The notes beneath the pieces were generated by a model. It did no database searches. It was not told the origin of the DNA and worked only from the letters and a program-made list of their open reading frames with translations. Below are positions 44,173 to 55,612 of a DNA stretch of 64,000 bases, piece by piece. The DNA is from Tricholoma matsutake (lineage: Eukaryota; Basidiomycota; Agaricomycetes; Agaricales; Tricholomataceae). The translations under genes were made by a program, and so were the position numbers. Positions within the stretch are counted from its first letter, which is position 1, and the number at the start of each line of letters is the position of its first letter. The stretch is from positions 7,626,001 to 7,690,000 of the forward strand of contig AP026538.1 in NCBI GenBank assembly GCA_026075535.2. The letters run 5' to 3'.

Positions 44173-47100
44173 ATTGTACGCCCTCACTGCCTGTCCATAA
44201 CCACTTTGAAGTCTTGTCAGTTGAATCCCCAGAGAATGAATCCATTTCTGTGACTGTTCCCCTCTCTGACCCTTCAAAGTTGGCTGAAGATGTACCTGCT
44301 CTTCCCATCTCTCCCTCTGCTCCACACCCCAAAATTAAATCATGGGAGCATAAACTACCATGCAAATATATTGTTGCGTCCACTCCCTCTACACATTCCT
44401 TGAACCTAGCAATCAAACTGCAGATGACCAACACTGGACAGATACTCGGTGTCTCTGCACTCCTGGACTCTGGTGCGACCGGTCTCTTCATCGATGCCCA
44501 TCTTGCACAACAACATCGCCTAAATACTTGCTCACTCTCACGTCCAATACCTGTGTATAATGTGGATGGGTTCCCAAATGAAGCTGGTGCCATCCGAGAG
44601 GTTGTAGACCTGGTCCTCCATTACAAAGATCATAGTGAGCATGCCCTTTTTGCTGTCACTCAATTAGGAAAGCAAAAGGTGATTTTGGGCTATCTGTGGC
44701 TTCAAGACCATAACCCAGAGGTCGACTGGCATACCGGAGAGGTTACCATGAGCCGATGTCCATCCCGCTGTCATACCTGTGTCACAGAAGCCAGGCAAGA
44801 ACATTGTGGACAGAAGGCGACAATATGATGTACTCAGAAGTGGCGTGCTGGACCCCTGCCTATACCTGAAGTGGAGTTGGAAGCAGTTCCTGATCTGATG
44901 CCAGACTTGGATGATGATGATGAGCCAGAGGAAGTGGAGGAAGGTGATGGGATCTTCTACACTGCGATTTGTCCATCACACGAGGTGTGTGCTACATCGA
45001 ACATATCCCAACGCCTTGCTGAGGCCTTCCACAAGAACAATGCTGCTAAATCCTCTACTAATTCCTTGCTCCCTCATCTCCATGAGTTTGGAGACGTGTT
45101 CTCCAAGGAATTGTTTGACTCTCTCCCTGCGTGCAAGCTATGGGATCATGTGATCAAACTCACCCCTGGTGCAACCCCTTCATCCTGCAAGGTCTGTCCT
45201 CTCTCTCCTGAAGAACAACGACAGCTTGACCAGTTCACCGATGAACACCTGCCCTCTGGACATATTCGACCATCAAAGTCACCCATGCATGGCCTTTCCC
45301 TTTTTCTTTGTCAAGAAGAAGGATGGCTCACTTCGACCAGTTCAAGACTACAGAAGGCTCAACAACATCACAGTCAAATATTGCTACCCATTACCCCTCA
45401 TCTCTGAACTCATGAACCAGCTCTGTGGAGCCCAATACTTCACCAAGCTCGACGTCCATTGGGGCTACAATAATGTGAGGATAAAGGAGGGAGATGAGTG
45501 GAAGGCAGCCTTTTGTACCAACCGTGGTCTTTTTGAACCACTCGTCATGTTCTTTGGCCTTACTAATAGCCCTGCCACCTTTCAGACCATGATGAATGAC
45601 ATTTTCCACAACCTCATCCTTGAAGGCGTTGTCTGCATCTATCTCGACGACATCCTCATCTTCACTCGCACGGTTGAAGAGCACCGTCGCATCACGTGCC
45701 TCATCCTAGAACGGCTTTGACAGTACAAACTCTACCTTCATCAGGACAAGTGCGAGTTTGAGAAGACCAAGATTGAGTACCTTGGCCTGATTATCTCAGA
45801 GGGTCAGGTGGAGATGGATCCTATCAAGGTGAACGGGGTCACAGCTTGGCCGATGCCCATGAACAAGAAAGAGGTGCAGTCTTTCCTGGGCTTCATCAAT
45901 TTCTATCAGCGTTTTATCAAGGATTTCTCACATCATGCACGACCACTGTTCGACTTGACAGGAAAGGAGGCATGGAGGTGGGATAATGCACAACAGGAGG
46001 TGTTCGAAAAGCTTAAGGAGATGGTCACTTCCGCTCCGATCCTTACCTTTGCTGACGATTCGCATCCTTTTCGTGGAGAAGCCGACAGTTCTGACTTTGC
46101 AATGGGCGCCATGTTGTCTCAGCAGTCTCCAGAGGACCAGAAGTGGCATCCTGTTGTGTTCTACTCCAAAAGCCTTAGTGCTGTAGAGCAAAATTATGAG
46201 ATCCATGACAAGGAGATGTTGGCAATAATGCGTGCACTTGAGGAGTGGTGACACTTCCTCGAAGGTGCCCAACACAAGGTGGAAATTTGGATGGATCACA
46301 AGAATCTCGAGTATTTTATGACGGCCAAGAAATTGAACCATCGTCAAGCTCGTTGGTCCCTGTATCTATCCAGATTCAACTTCTCCTTGCACCACCGTCT
46401 GGGTCACAGCATGGGGAAGACCAATGCCCTCTCCCAATGTGCAGACCATGGGGATGGCAGCAATGACAACCAAAACATTGTGTTGTTGCAGCCAGACCTG
46501 TTCACCATTCGGGCACTGGAAGGCATTGCACCACAGGGCGAGGAGCGGGACATCCTACATGACATTCATCGCACAAACCATAGCAGTTTACATGAGGATG
46601 TTGTTGCCCAAGCTGTTAAAGAACTGAGGAAGGGATCCACCCTTTCCTTGTGTGCAGCAGAGTGGGCTGAAAAAGAGGACTTGTCGTATTTCAGGGACCA
46701 CATCTATGTTCACAATGACCCAGACCTTCGCTGGCACATCATATCCCAACACCATGACTCACAGATTGCTGGTAATCCTGGATGCTGGAAGATCTTGGAG
46801 CTCACCTCACAGAATTATTGGTGGCCACAAATGTCATGGCTCATTGGTCAGTATTGTCGCACTTGTGACCTTTGCTTACACACCAAGGTTCCTCATCACA
46901 AACCCATTAGCAAGCTACACCCTCTTCCTGTTCCAGAGAGTCGTTGGGATGTCGTCAGCGTCGACTTTGTGGTGGAATTGCCAGAGTCAAACGGGTTGAT
47001 GCGGTGATGTGCACAGTTGACTCAGTGGGAAAATGCGCTGACTTCATTCCCACTCACACCACTGTCAGTGCCCTGGGTGCTGCCCAACTCTACCTCCACC

Positions 47101-48043
47101 ATGTGTGGAAATTACATGGACTTCCTGGTGCTTTCCTCTCTGATTGTGGCCCTCAGTTCATGGCAGAGTTCACTTGTGAGCTGTACCAACTCCTGGGGAT
47201 CAAACTCCTTGCTTCGACCACTTATCACCCACAAACCAATGGCCAGACTGAGCAAGTCAACCAGGAACTGGAGCAGTACATCCGCATCTTTGTCAATGAA
47301 TGCCAGGACAATTTGGATGATATTCTCCCCTTGGCCAAGTTCGGATACAACAACCATGTCCATGCTTCCACTCAACAGACCCCTTTCCTCTTAGACACTG
47401 GATGACATCCACGCATGGGATTTGAACCTCGCCAAACTCCCTCACACATCGAGATGGTGAATGAGTTCACAGAACATGGGATAGCTTGGAGGAGGCAAAG
47501 ACAGCCTTAGCAAAGGTGAAGGACAACATGGCACGCTTTTACAACCAACGCCATTCTCCGACCCCTCAGTACAAGGTTGGTGATCAAGTTTATCTTGACT
47601 CCAGTGACATCTGCACTATGCATCCATCCAAGAAACTCACTCATCGCTTCCTGGGACCTTTCCCCATTGTCAAGTGTGTTGGAATGCATGCCTATCATCT
47701 ATGCCTCCCAGCCTCCATGTCCAGACTCCACCCAGTCTTCCATGTTGTCAAACTCCTTCCAGCTCCCTCAGATCCATTCCTGAGATGCCATTCACACCCA
47801 CCACCACTGCCTACAGTGATCGAGGTAGAACCCCAATATGAAGTCGAGTCAATCTTGGACAGCCATTTGCGTCGAGGAAAACTCCAGTATTTGGTGCATT
47901 GGAAGGGTTATGGGTATGAGGAGAACTCATGGGTCAAAGAGTCTGATGTGAATGCCCCTCGGTTAGTCAAGGAATTCCACCGATGGCACACTGCTGCACT
48001 GCGTCACATTCAAGTCACAGACTTTGGTTGTATGCGATTTTGA
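44169..48043 (+). pseudogene. pol of G2 (protease to chromodomain)
   Basis: Overlaps the gag stop in the -1 frame. Protease LLDSGATGLFIDAHL near 44463; [22 protein letters not shown] near 45305, [17 protein letters not shown] near 45560, YLDDILIF near 45640; RNase H EADSSDFAMGAMLSQ near 46078; integrase zinc region ending CRTCDLCLHTK near 46860, VSVDFVVELP near 46955, LSDCGPQFMAEF near 47138, NGQTEQVNQEL near 47245; GPY/F-like RFLGPFPIVKCVG near 47644; chromodomain near 47840-47950; TGA at 48041-48043. Interrupted by TGA at 45718-45720, 46248-46250 and 47402-47404, and by a four-base loss near 47475 that is shared with G3. Confidence 0.9.
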
Positions 48044-48078
48044 ATGCATCGGGGCGATGCATCTTAGAGAGGGGGTGA

Positions 48079-48504
48079 TGTAAGGGGACTAGGGTGGTGC
48101 CCTGTGTATTTCTCCTATTTTTTACATTCATTCTATATTTTTCCTCACTTCATTTCCTTCTCTTCTTCATTTTCTATGATTCTTCCAGATTTTATTACTA
48201 ATTTTCCCTTTCTATCATGTTTGTGCATGTTGACAGTTTTATATTTAGAGGCAGAGCACCCCTTCCGACATCTACCCCTTGGTATGATGTCATTCGGTGG
48301 CCTTGATCTGCCTATCTCCACCTTTTCTATTTTTAGGTTATTATTTGATTTTTGTTGTCTTCACATATACTGGGCATCGGCAAAGGGATCCTTAGAGTTT
48401 TCTCTTCGGATTTCCCTTTGCTAGGTGTGTCCCCAATCCCTGTACTATGTAGTATAATTTTAACTTTGGATTTCCCTTTGCTAGAGGCTGAGGTTGCCCT
48501 TATA
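48079..48504 (+). repeat. 3' LTR of G2
   Basis: 426 bp, same ends as 42474-42899; preceded by GAGAGGGGGTGA. Confidence 0.93.
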
Positions 48505-48527
48505 GGAGTATTCATGGTGAGGAGGAG

Positions 48528-48821
48528 TGTTGAAAATGCACCATGAGTTTCACCATTGATGCGTCTCTTGAGGCATGTGCTATATTTAGCTTCCCCCTTT
48601 GATGCATGCATATGGTCCATCTCATGCTTCCCCTTGTCCCTTTTCCCTTTATTCTCTTTGTCACTCATGATACATATATATATATATGATAGTTAGATAC
48701 ATTGCTACCTCAGTCACCTGTATAGAGATTGAGGTGACCATCATTTATACTGCATTCTCATTGATTGCTACTTACTGTACTTGTAGTCTGATCTTGTTTA
48801 TACTAGCATTAACCTTCTACA
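48528..48821 (+). repeat. 3' LTR of copia C3
   Basis: Starts TGTTGAAAATGCACC and ends ACCTTCTACA, 294 bp. It lacks the 49-bp internal duplication present in its 5' partner. Followed by the CATGG target duplication. Confidence 0.92.
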
Positions 48822-49005
48822 CATGGCCAAGGTTGAGAAGCTGGAACAGCAAGATATTACATTGAAGACATATGCAACTTTGAAGGAAAGGATGGAGCAT
48901 AATCTGAAATCATTCAAAAGCAGGTTCTCAGAAATTCCAATCAGACCATCATCCCATGACAGTGCCAATGGCACCATCGCTGATCCCCCTGCTGATTCTC
49001 AATGA
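48822..49005 (+). pseudogene. small unrecognised gene interrupted by copia C3, 3' part
   Basis: Continues the exon cut at 29730. The frame ATG GCC AAG gives AKVEKLEQQDITLKTYATLK and then a Lys/Glu-rich helix, ending ADPPADSQ at TGA 49003-49005. With the one-base loss near 29718 taken into account, the two parts form one exon (LY joined to MAKVEK). The heptad-like charge pattern suggests a coiled coil. No family recognised. Confidence 0.55.
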
Positions 49006-49541
49006 TGTGGCATTACTCAATGACATGGCCTACCTTACTCTTTTTACATCTATGTAGCTAGGACTGACATTGTTATTTTAGCTAGGATGAACACAGTTTT
49101 TTTTGCTGGATCTAACCCATTAATATTTCCCCTACCCATTGTCTGTCTTGTTTGCAGATGCTGATATACTTTATAACTTTCTGTGCCCAATGCTGATGTT
49201 GATGCCGATGCCTGTGTCTGGCACTATTTTGTAGGTTACTGATGTCTATATTACATTCTTAATGCACATCTATTGTATGGAAGAGCAAGGATTGTAACAG
49301 TGCATTCATTTGTTGACATAGTCCAATGCCAATTCCCTGCCTAATCCCAGCTGCCTAATGCCAATGCCTGTGTCACCAATTCATAGGTTACCATGTCTAT
49401 ACAACTTACATGCTCAATTATCTACTGTATTGTAATGTACTGTACTGCCCAGGAAGCTATCCAATAGTGCATTCATTGGTTACATATATATAGAGCATTC
49501 GACAGCATCCACCAAACCCATATCACTTGACACAATGTATG
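49006..49541. other. old repeat containing the empty site of the hAT-like element
   Basis: Non-coding. From about 49150 to 49540 the reverse complement matches 3040-3136 joined to 5254-5650. At 49441-49448 TGTACTGC is the single-copy counterpart of the duplicated ACAGTACA target. A second, diverged copy of the AATGCACTGTTAC block lies at 49290-49320. No gene seen. Confidence 0.7.
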
Positions 49542-50643
49542 TGTTCAATAGGTCGTTGATAGGTCCACTGTGCGCTCTAAACTCTGGGACCATCTCCAGA
49601 GGCATCGACACATCAAAACACATGCTCCCAACCCCTACGAACCCTGCGACACTGCTCCGAACCTATTTTGAACGACTTTGAACGACTTTGAATGACTTTG
49701 AATGATCTCGAACGACTTTGAATGATCTCGAACGACTTCAAATGATATCACAGCACTTCAAATGCCTTTGGCTGCCGTATACCAATCGCACTGCCCTTTG
49801 GATACATGCAGCACACCTTGTAAGAGTTAGTGCGTCGCATATCAAGCACCACCGGACACAAGGAGATACAATGACAGGATTTTAGGATGTGATTGTGGCG
49901 CTTTGACACCTTGATGATATATTAGATCAATGGGGACAGGTACCAGTGATAAATCATGTCTCTAGATGTTTCCCTTCTTATCGTCTTTCATTTATTCTAT
50001 GATTTGCAAAGATTCTCTATTGTTTTATATCTTGCCTCATGTATTCCTCATGTTTTATTTCCTTTTTAGTATCACTTCTCCCAAACATATATAGCCTTGT
50101 ACTAGCTACTTAGAAGGGGAGAATACATCATCCTCTCACACCAATTGTCTGATTTAAGAGCTATTCTCTTGAGTCCAAGCATCTCGACTTAGTCTCAAAA
50201 TTCAGTGTTTTATGCTGAATTTCCTCAAACTCCTCGTACTAGCTTCTCGAAACTATCGCATATTGTCTATCCTCTCTAGACACCTTTCTACATCCTCATA
50301 GTCTATCCTCAGTCACCGTCAAAGGCGTCTTCATCTTTTATAAAGGCCTTCGAACTTCTTCGAACCTCATTGCACCTCTTCAAACTTCATTGCACCTCAT
50401 TGCACCTCTTCAAACTTCATTGCACCTCATTGCACCTCTTCAAACTTCATTGCACCTCATTGCACCTCTTCGAACTTCATCGAACCTCATCGCACCTCTT
50501 TGCACACCCTTTAGAGTCATTTTCATACCCCTGGTTTACAGCGGTGATATTTAGTACCACCTTGCAACCTTCCTCTAACTAGCATTATACCATTCGAGCC
50601 CTTATTGTGGGTTTGGTTTGGGTTTCCTGGTCAAGTATCAACA
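49542..50643 (+). repeat. 5' LTR of G4 (about 1.1 kb)
   Basis: Begins TGTTCAATAGGTCG exactly where homology to the old repeat stops (after GTATG at 49541) and ends AAGTATCAACA, giving TGTT...AACA inverted ends. It contains degenerate 11-12 bp repeats of the GAACGACTTTGAATGA type (49670-49750). Confidence 0.75.
50350..50505 (+). repeat. 30-bp tandem repeat in the G4 LTR
   Basis: Three to four copies of a 30-bp unit built from CTTCATTGCACCTCATTG and CACCTCTTCAAA. Later units vary at CGAA/CAAA, again a CpG difference. Confidence 0.85.
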
Positions 50644-50661
50644 TTTTGGAGCCCACCGCAA
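50644..50661 (+). other. putative primer-binding site of G4
   Basis: TTTTGGAGCCCACCGCAA starts at the LTR end; a TGG near the LTR is the usual start of sites pairing with the CCA end of a tRNA. The tRNA cannot be named from this window. Confidence 0.4.
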
Positions 50662-50751
50662 GGGGTTTCTAAATCATTTCATCGCTTAATCCATCTCAAA
50701 TCTCCTGGCTTAGGCCAACACAAGCTAGAAACCTACAGATCGACACTCGTC

Positions 50752-52940
50752 ATGCCTTCGAATCTCTCGAAGGATCAGGAGATATTCTTATACCTGTTTC
50801 TGAAGCAGAATCGACTCATCGTCAACTATTCCCTTCACCAATATCATTGCCCTCAACATCATCTTCTACTTCTTCATCTTTGTCATCTACATCTTCATTC
50901 ATCCTTCCAACAACTTTGACTCCTCTACCATCATTCACACAAGTTTTAACTCCTACTCCTAGAAACATCGCATTCATGACTACACAAGCAACAATGCCAG
51001 CTCGTGGTCATTCCATGGCTCCGAAATTCGACCCTACCCAGCCACGAGAACTTCGCAGATACTTTAACGAACTCGAATTGCTTTTCTCGGTATGCAATGT
51101 CATGAACTCGGAGGATATGAAGAAGCATGCTTGTCGCTACCTCGATATCGACACTTCCAAACTCTGGGAATCAATTCCAGAATATGACGCCGGCATTTCA
51201 TTCCAGAACTTTTGCATTGCGATTCACCAACTGTACCCCAGTTCTGAAGACGATCAGAAATGGTCGATTTTGGACATGGACAAACTCGTAGCGAACAACT
51301 TGGCATAGGTATTTACAACGCAAGCGATTTGGGATTATACTATTGGTCATTCTATAACATTATGAAGTTTCCATCTACTAAAGGCAGGATTTCCAATGTG
51401 GAACAAAGCAGAGCCTTCGTCAGGGGTTTCCAACCAGGCTTATGGGCTAGAATCACTCGACCACTCGAACTAAAATTCCCCGATCACTACCCTGATGACC
51501 CCTACCCACTTGACAATATTCACGCAGCGGCAAAATTCATTTTAGTGGGATCTATTGGCTCGGATTCGACATTGCTACTTAGTTTGCATTCTTCAGCACC
51601 TTCAGCAATCCCAACAACATCGACATCTTTGCCCCAAATTAAATCAGAAGACCTTACAGCAATCCTCGAGAAATTTGCAGCCACTCTTGTAACAGCTTTA
51701 GCAGGTTCGAAGACCATGAACACTACTCGACCTAACAGTGGATTTCGTTTGGAACAGCTCGAAACATTAGTTTGCATCTTTTGTGGGCTTACAGGACATT
51801 TTATTAGCAACTGCTTGGTTTGCCAGTCTTATATCAATGAAGGAAAGTGTAAGAAGAACACGGAAGGCAAAATTGTTCTCCCAAATGGTCAATTCACTCC
51901 ACGAAGCATCCCCGGTCATTTTATCAAGGACAGGATTGACAAATGGACTCGACAAAACCCTCCATCTAACCTTACCCCTTCGCTAATGTATAATATTGCA
52001 CCTTCAACAGTTTCTTCGACACCATCCAAGGGTGTTTACCAAATTAATGACTTATCCACAATGGCTGAAGATTGTATCGCACAACTCAAACAAGAGATAT
52101 CGCTTTGCAAAGTGGTAGACCTTTTATGTGAACTGATTCGAATGTGCCAGTGGCTCCTACCTCACAGCTCTCGATCCCTGCGACAGTCGAACGATTCATC
52201 CCACAACCACGGGCACCATCAACATCGTCCACAGCGACCAACCCACCTACTTCGAATATGGCACCATCGCAACCAGTAATACATCCCTACAATGGCGCTA
52301 AAGAAAACTTGTACCTACCTCCTCATGAATGTAACTTCACATCGATAGGCAAAGCAAAAGACGGCCCATCATACCATACCCAAGCTCCCATTCAAAAGGA
52401 CAAAATCACCAAAGACATCTTCACTCGATTGATGAAAACACCGATTATCACTCTAATCCCCAAAGAATTACTTTCACTATCGCCCGAAGTTCGTGCAAAA
52501 TGGAAAGAACAGGTCACTGCATGTCATACCCAACAACCTGAAGGAAATAACGCTATGAATCTCCTTCATGATGACATATTCATAATTGACCCTTACAAAA
52601 CCTATATTAGCAGTCTTTGCCCTGGAGAAATACCCGAACCTTTTATCACAGCGAAGGAATCGCATTCTATTAGATCGGTTATTTTGAACGTCAACGGAAG
52701 AAATCCAGTCGAAAGCGTAGTCAACCCAGGTTCATCAATCATCGCGATGTCGGAAGAAGTCTGTCATGAACTCGGTCTCGCATATGATCCTTCGATACAC
52801 ATCCCTCTGCAATCGGCTAATGGTGGTATTGACCAGAGTCTAGGTTTGGCACAAAACATACCTTGCGAAGTCAGTAGCATCACTCTCTATATGCAGATAC
52901 ACATCATCCGCAATCCAGCATATGATATTCTGCTTGGATG
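50752..52940 (+). pseudogene. G4 gag and protease
   Basis: ATG 50752 (MPSNLSKDQE), a Ser/Thr-rich stretch, capsid KFDPTQPRELRRYFNELELL near 51025, frame change near 51295, then GRISNVEQSRAFVRGFQPGL near 51390 and a CCHC knuckle CIFCGLTGHFISNC near 51778. After another frame change (about 52130) comes the protease region with VVNPGSSIIAMSEEVCHELG near 52720: the catalytic Asp of the usual DxGSS motif is Asn, from GAC to AAC after a C. Ends at TGA 52939-52941 in the frame of YDILLG; further in-frame TGA codons follow. Inactive. Confidence 0.8.
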
Positions 52941-53090
52941 ACCATTTGACGTTCTCACAGAGAGTACAGTCAAGAATTATTGAAACGAAGCACAGACAAT
53001 AACTATATTTGATCTGAACTCGACACAATCCTGCGCTATTCTGACTATTCCCCGATCTAATCGACGAAGAAGAGTAGTTCGCGAGGATTT

Positions 53091-55206
53091 TTGCAACTAG
53101 AGGATAAAATCTCGGAGAATAACCAGTGTGCCCTCATTATTTCTTTCAACCATTCTAATTCCTCGATAACTATCGAGTACACTGCGATTATTCCCGATAT
53201 TGACTCCTCGAACTCTTTGAACCCTATTTCCTTTTCTTCGATCCTTGCGAATTTATATTTAATGGCTAGTCGCCAGTATGCAATGTCTTTATTGGGCCCC
53301 ACAGCCACCTCTATGCACGACTTCGCTATCATGTCCCCTCCCCACATCTCGTCAACCAACTCTATATACCCAACCTTTGCAGCATCGAAGAAGAAATACA
53401 AACCAGTCGCACAGAAAGTTTGGCCGGTTATTACTGAACTACCCGATCGATTTCGCATCATTCGAACAATCACTGGCAACCCCTTCGAGCAAATGCCAAA
53501 ACTCAATCCTCAACCCCCATCGTTCATCCCTTCTACCCGATATACACTCAAACACAAAGCTATTATTGACAAAAACCATTCTGGCAATTTTCTATGGCCA
53601 GAAGAACAAAAGCTTATGCACGATTTTATTCAAAATCATGAAATGGGTTTCGCATGGACCGAACAAGAACGAGGAAGCTTCTGCCCTGACTCCTTTCCTC
53701 CTATAGAATTCCCTGTTATTCCTCACACTCCATGGGTTGAATGTAATATCCCTATACCCCCTGGTCTGTACGAACAGATCTGCAGGATGCTAAAAAAGAA
53801 GATAGAAGCAGGAGTATACGAGTCGTCGAACTCATTGTATCGGTCGTGATGGTTTTGCATTGTGAAGAAAGACATGAAATCACTTCGAATCGTTCACAGT
53901 CTTGAGCCTCTTAATTGAGTAACGATACAGCACTCTGGTGTCGTCCTGATCCCAGAGCATCTAGCCAAACAATTTGGTGGATGCGCTTGTGGTGGAATGT
54001 TGGACTTATATGTCACATTCGACGAAAGGAAAGTCGCAGAATCTAACAACATTTCAGATGACTTTCGGAGCACTTTGAATTGTCACTCTACCGATGGGTT
54101 GGACGAACTCAGTCCCAATCTTACACGATGATGTAACATTTATCCTACAACCCGAAATCCCTCATATCACCATCCCTTACATCGACGACACACCAGTTAA
54201 GGGTCCAAAATCAGAGTATCAAACTATCAGAGGATCTTACGAGATGATTGCCGATAATCCAGGCATTCGACGCTTCATTTGGGAGCATTTCGGGAATCTA
54301 AATTGTACAGTCCAACGCATGAAGTATTGCGGAGGAACCTTTTCAGGTCCGAAACTTTACCTTTGCATTTCCAAAATAATCGTTCTAGGTCATCGATGCA
54401 ATATCGAAGGTCGTATGGCCGATCCCACTCGCATCGCAGCAGTTAGCAAGTGGGGGCCTTGTTGAAGTCTTACCAAAGTCAAGGCATTTCTAGGAACCAT
54501 TGGAGTTTGTCATATCTTTATTCGGAACTTTGCTCAACATGCTACAGCTCTAATACACCTTCTGCGAAAAGATGTCCCTTTCGATTTCGGACCGAAACAA
54601 ATTGCAGCACAGGAAGACCTGAAGCAAGCATTGATCAATTCCCCAGCAATTTGTGCTATCGACTATTCATCCGATGCCCCAGTTATCCTATCCGTTGATA
54701 CTTCGTACATCGCTATTGGCTTCTTTCTCGCGCAATGCAATCCCAACAACCTTCAAAAGCAATATTACAGTCGATTCGGATTGATCACGCTTAACAACCG
54801 TGAATCCCGGTTTTTGCAAGCAAAACTCGAACTCTACAGTCTATATCACACTCTTGGAGCACTTCAATTGTACCTAATAGGGGTCCGGAACCTCATCGTC
54901 GAAGTCGACGCAAGGTATATCAAAGGCATGCTCTTGAACCCTGATATCGCACCTAGCGCTAGCATAAATCGATGGATCGTCTTGATCCTTACTTTTCATT
55001 TCACATTGGTTCACGTCGCAGGTACACATCATGGTCCAGATGGACTTTCGAGACGTCCTCCACAAGATGAAGATGATCAGTTTGATAACAAAAATGATTT
55101 CGGAGACTGGATCGACCGTCTTCACAGTTTCGTACACCAAATCAATCCCGTTATGACTCGACCTTTCACTTCCTATCGAGTTTCAACACTCTCCCTCTCT
55201 TCAGAT
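53091..55206 (+). pseudogene. G4 RT and RNase H, up to the G3 insertion
   Basis: KPVAQKVWPVITELPDRFRI near 53402, WPEEQKLMHDFIQNHEMGFA near 53595, LKKKIEAGVYESSNSLYRS near 53790, VKKDMKSLRIVHSLEPLN near 53863, catalytic box IPYIDDTPVKGP near 54172, KVKAFLGTIGVCHIFIRNFA near 54477, RNase H VDTSYIAIGFFLAQCN near 54695, ending with LVHVAGTHHGPDGLSRRPP near 55010. TGA codons at 53848, 53919, 54129 and 54463 interrupt it. The reading frame runs to SSDLS at 55206 and, without G3 and one copy of CTCAG, continues in frame at 61200. Confidence 0.85.
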
Positions 55207-55211
55207 CTCAG

Positions 55212-55577
55212 TATAAGGGCAACCTAAGCCTCTAGCAAAGGGAAATCCGAAGAGAAAACTCTAAGGATCCCCTTGCTGATGCCCAGTATATGTGAAGACA
55301 ACAAAAATCAAATATAACCTAAAAATAGAAAAAGGCGGAGATAGGCAGATCAAGGCCGCCGAATGACATCATACCAAGGGGTATGTGTCGGAAGGTGTAC
55401 TCCGCCTCTAAATATAAAAGTGTCAACATGTACAAACATGATAGCAAGGGAAAATTAGTAATAAAATCCGGAAAAATCATAGAAAATGAAGAATAGAAGG
55501 AAATGAGGTGGGGAAAAATATAGGATGAACATAAAAAATAGGAAAAACACACAGGGCACCCCCCTAGTCCCCTTACA
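55212..55577 (-). repeat. 3' LTR of G3, shortened
   Basis: Matches the other G LTRs but lacks 60 bp between two direct copies of AGCAAAGGGAAATCC, as expected from slippage or recombination between them. Confidence 0.92.
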
Positions 55578-55612
55578 TCACCCCCTCTCTAAGATGCATC
55601 GCCCCGATGCAT

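Larger units (their letters stand above)
42474..48504 (+). mobile_element. Ty3/gypsy chromodomain element G2 nested in C3
   Basis: LTRs 42474-42899 and 48079-48504 (426 bp each) with perfect 5-bp duplication GGAGT (42469-42473 and 48505-48509). It sits between the stop codon and the polypurine tract of C3. It has no later insertions and is closest to G3. Confidence 0.95.
29731..48821 (+). mobile_element. Ty1/copia retrotransposon C3 carrying two nested gypsy elements
   Basis: 5' LTR 29731-30073 and 3' LTR 48528-48821, flanked by the perfect 5-bp duplication CATGG (29726-29730 and 48822-48826). Without G1 and G2 it would be about 5.4 kb. Same family as C1. The primer-binding site follows the 5' LTR; the polypurine tract GGTGAGGAGGAG lies just before the 3' LTR (48516-48527). 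Confidence 0.95.

Noticed and set aside
50360..50500. CRISPR-like array, because of regularly spaced repeats.
   Set aside because: It is a simple 30-bp tandem repeat without unique spacers, within an LTR of a eukaryotic retrotransposon.
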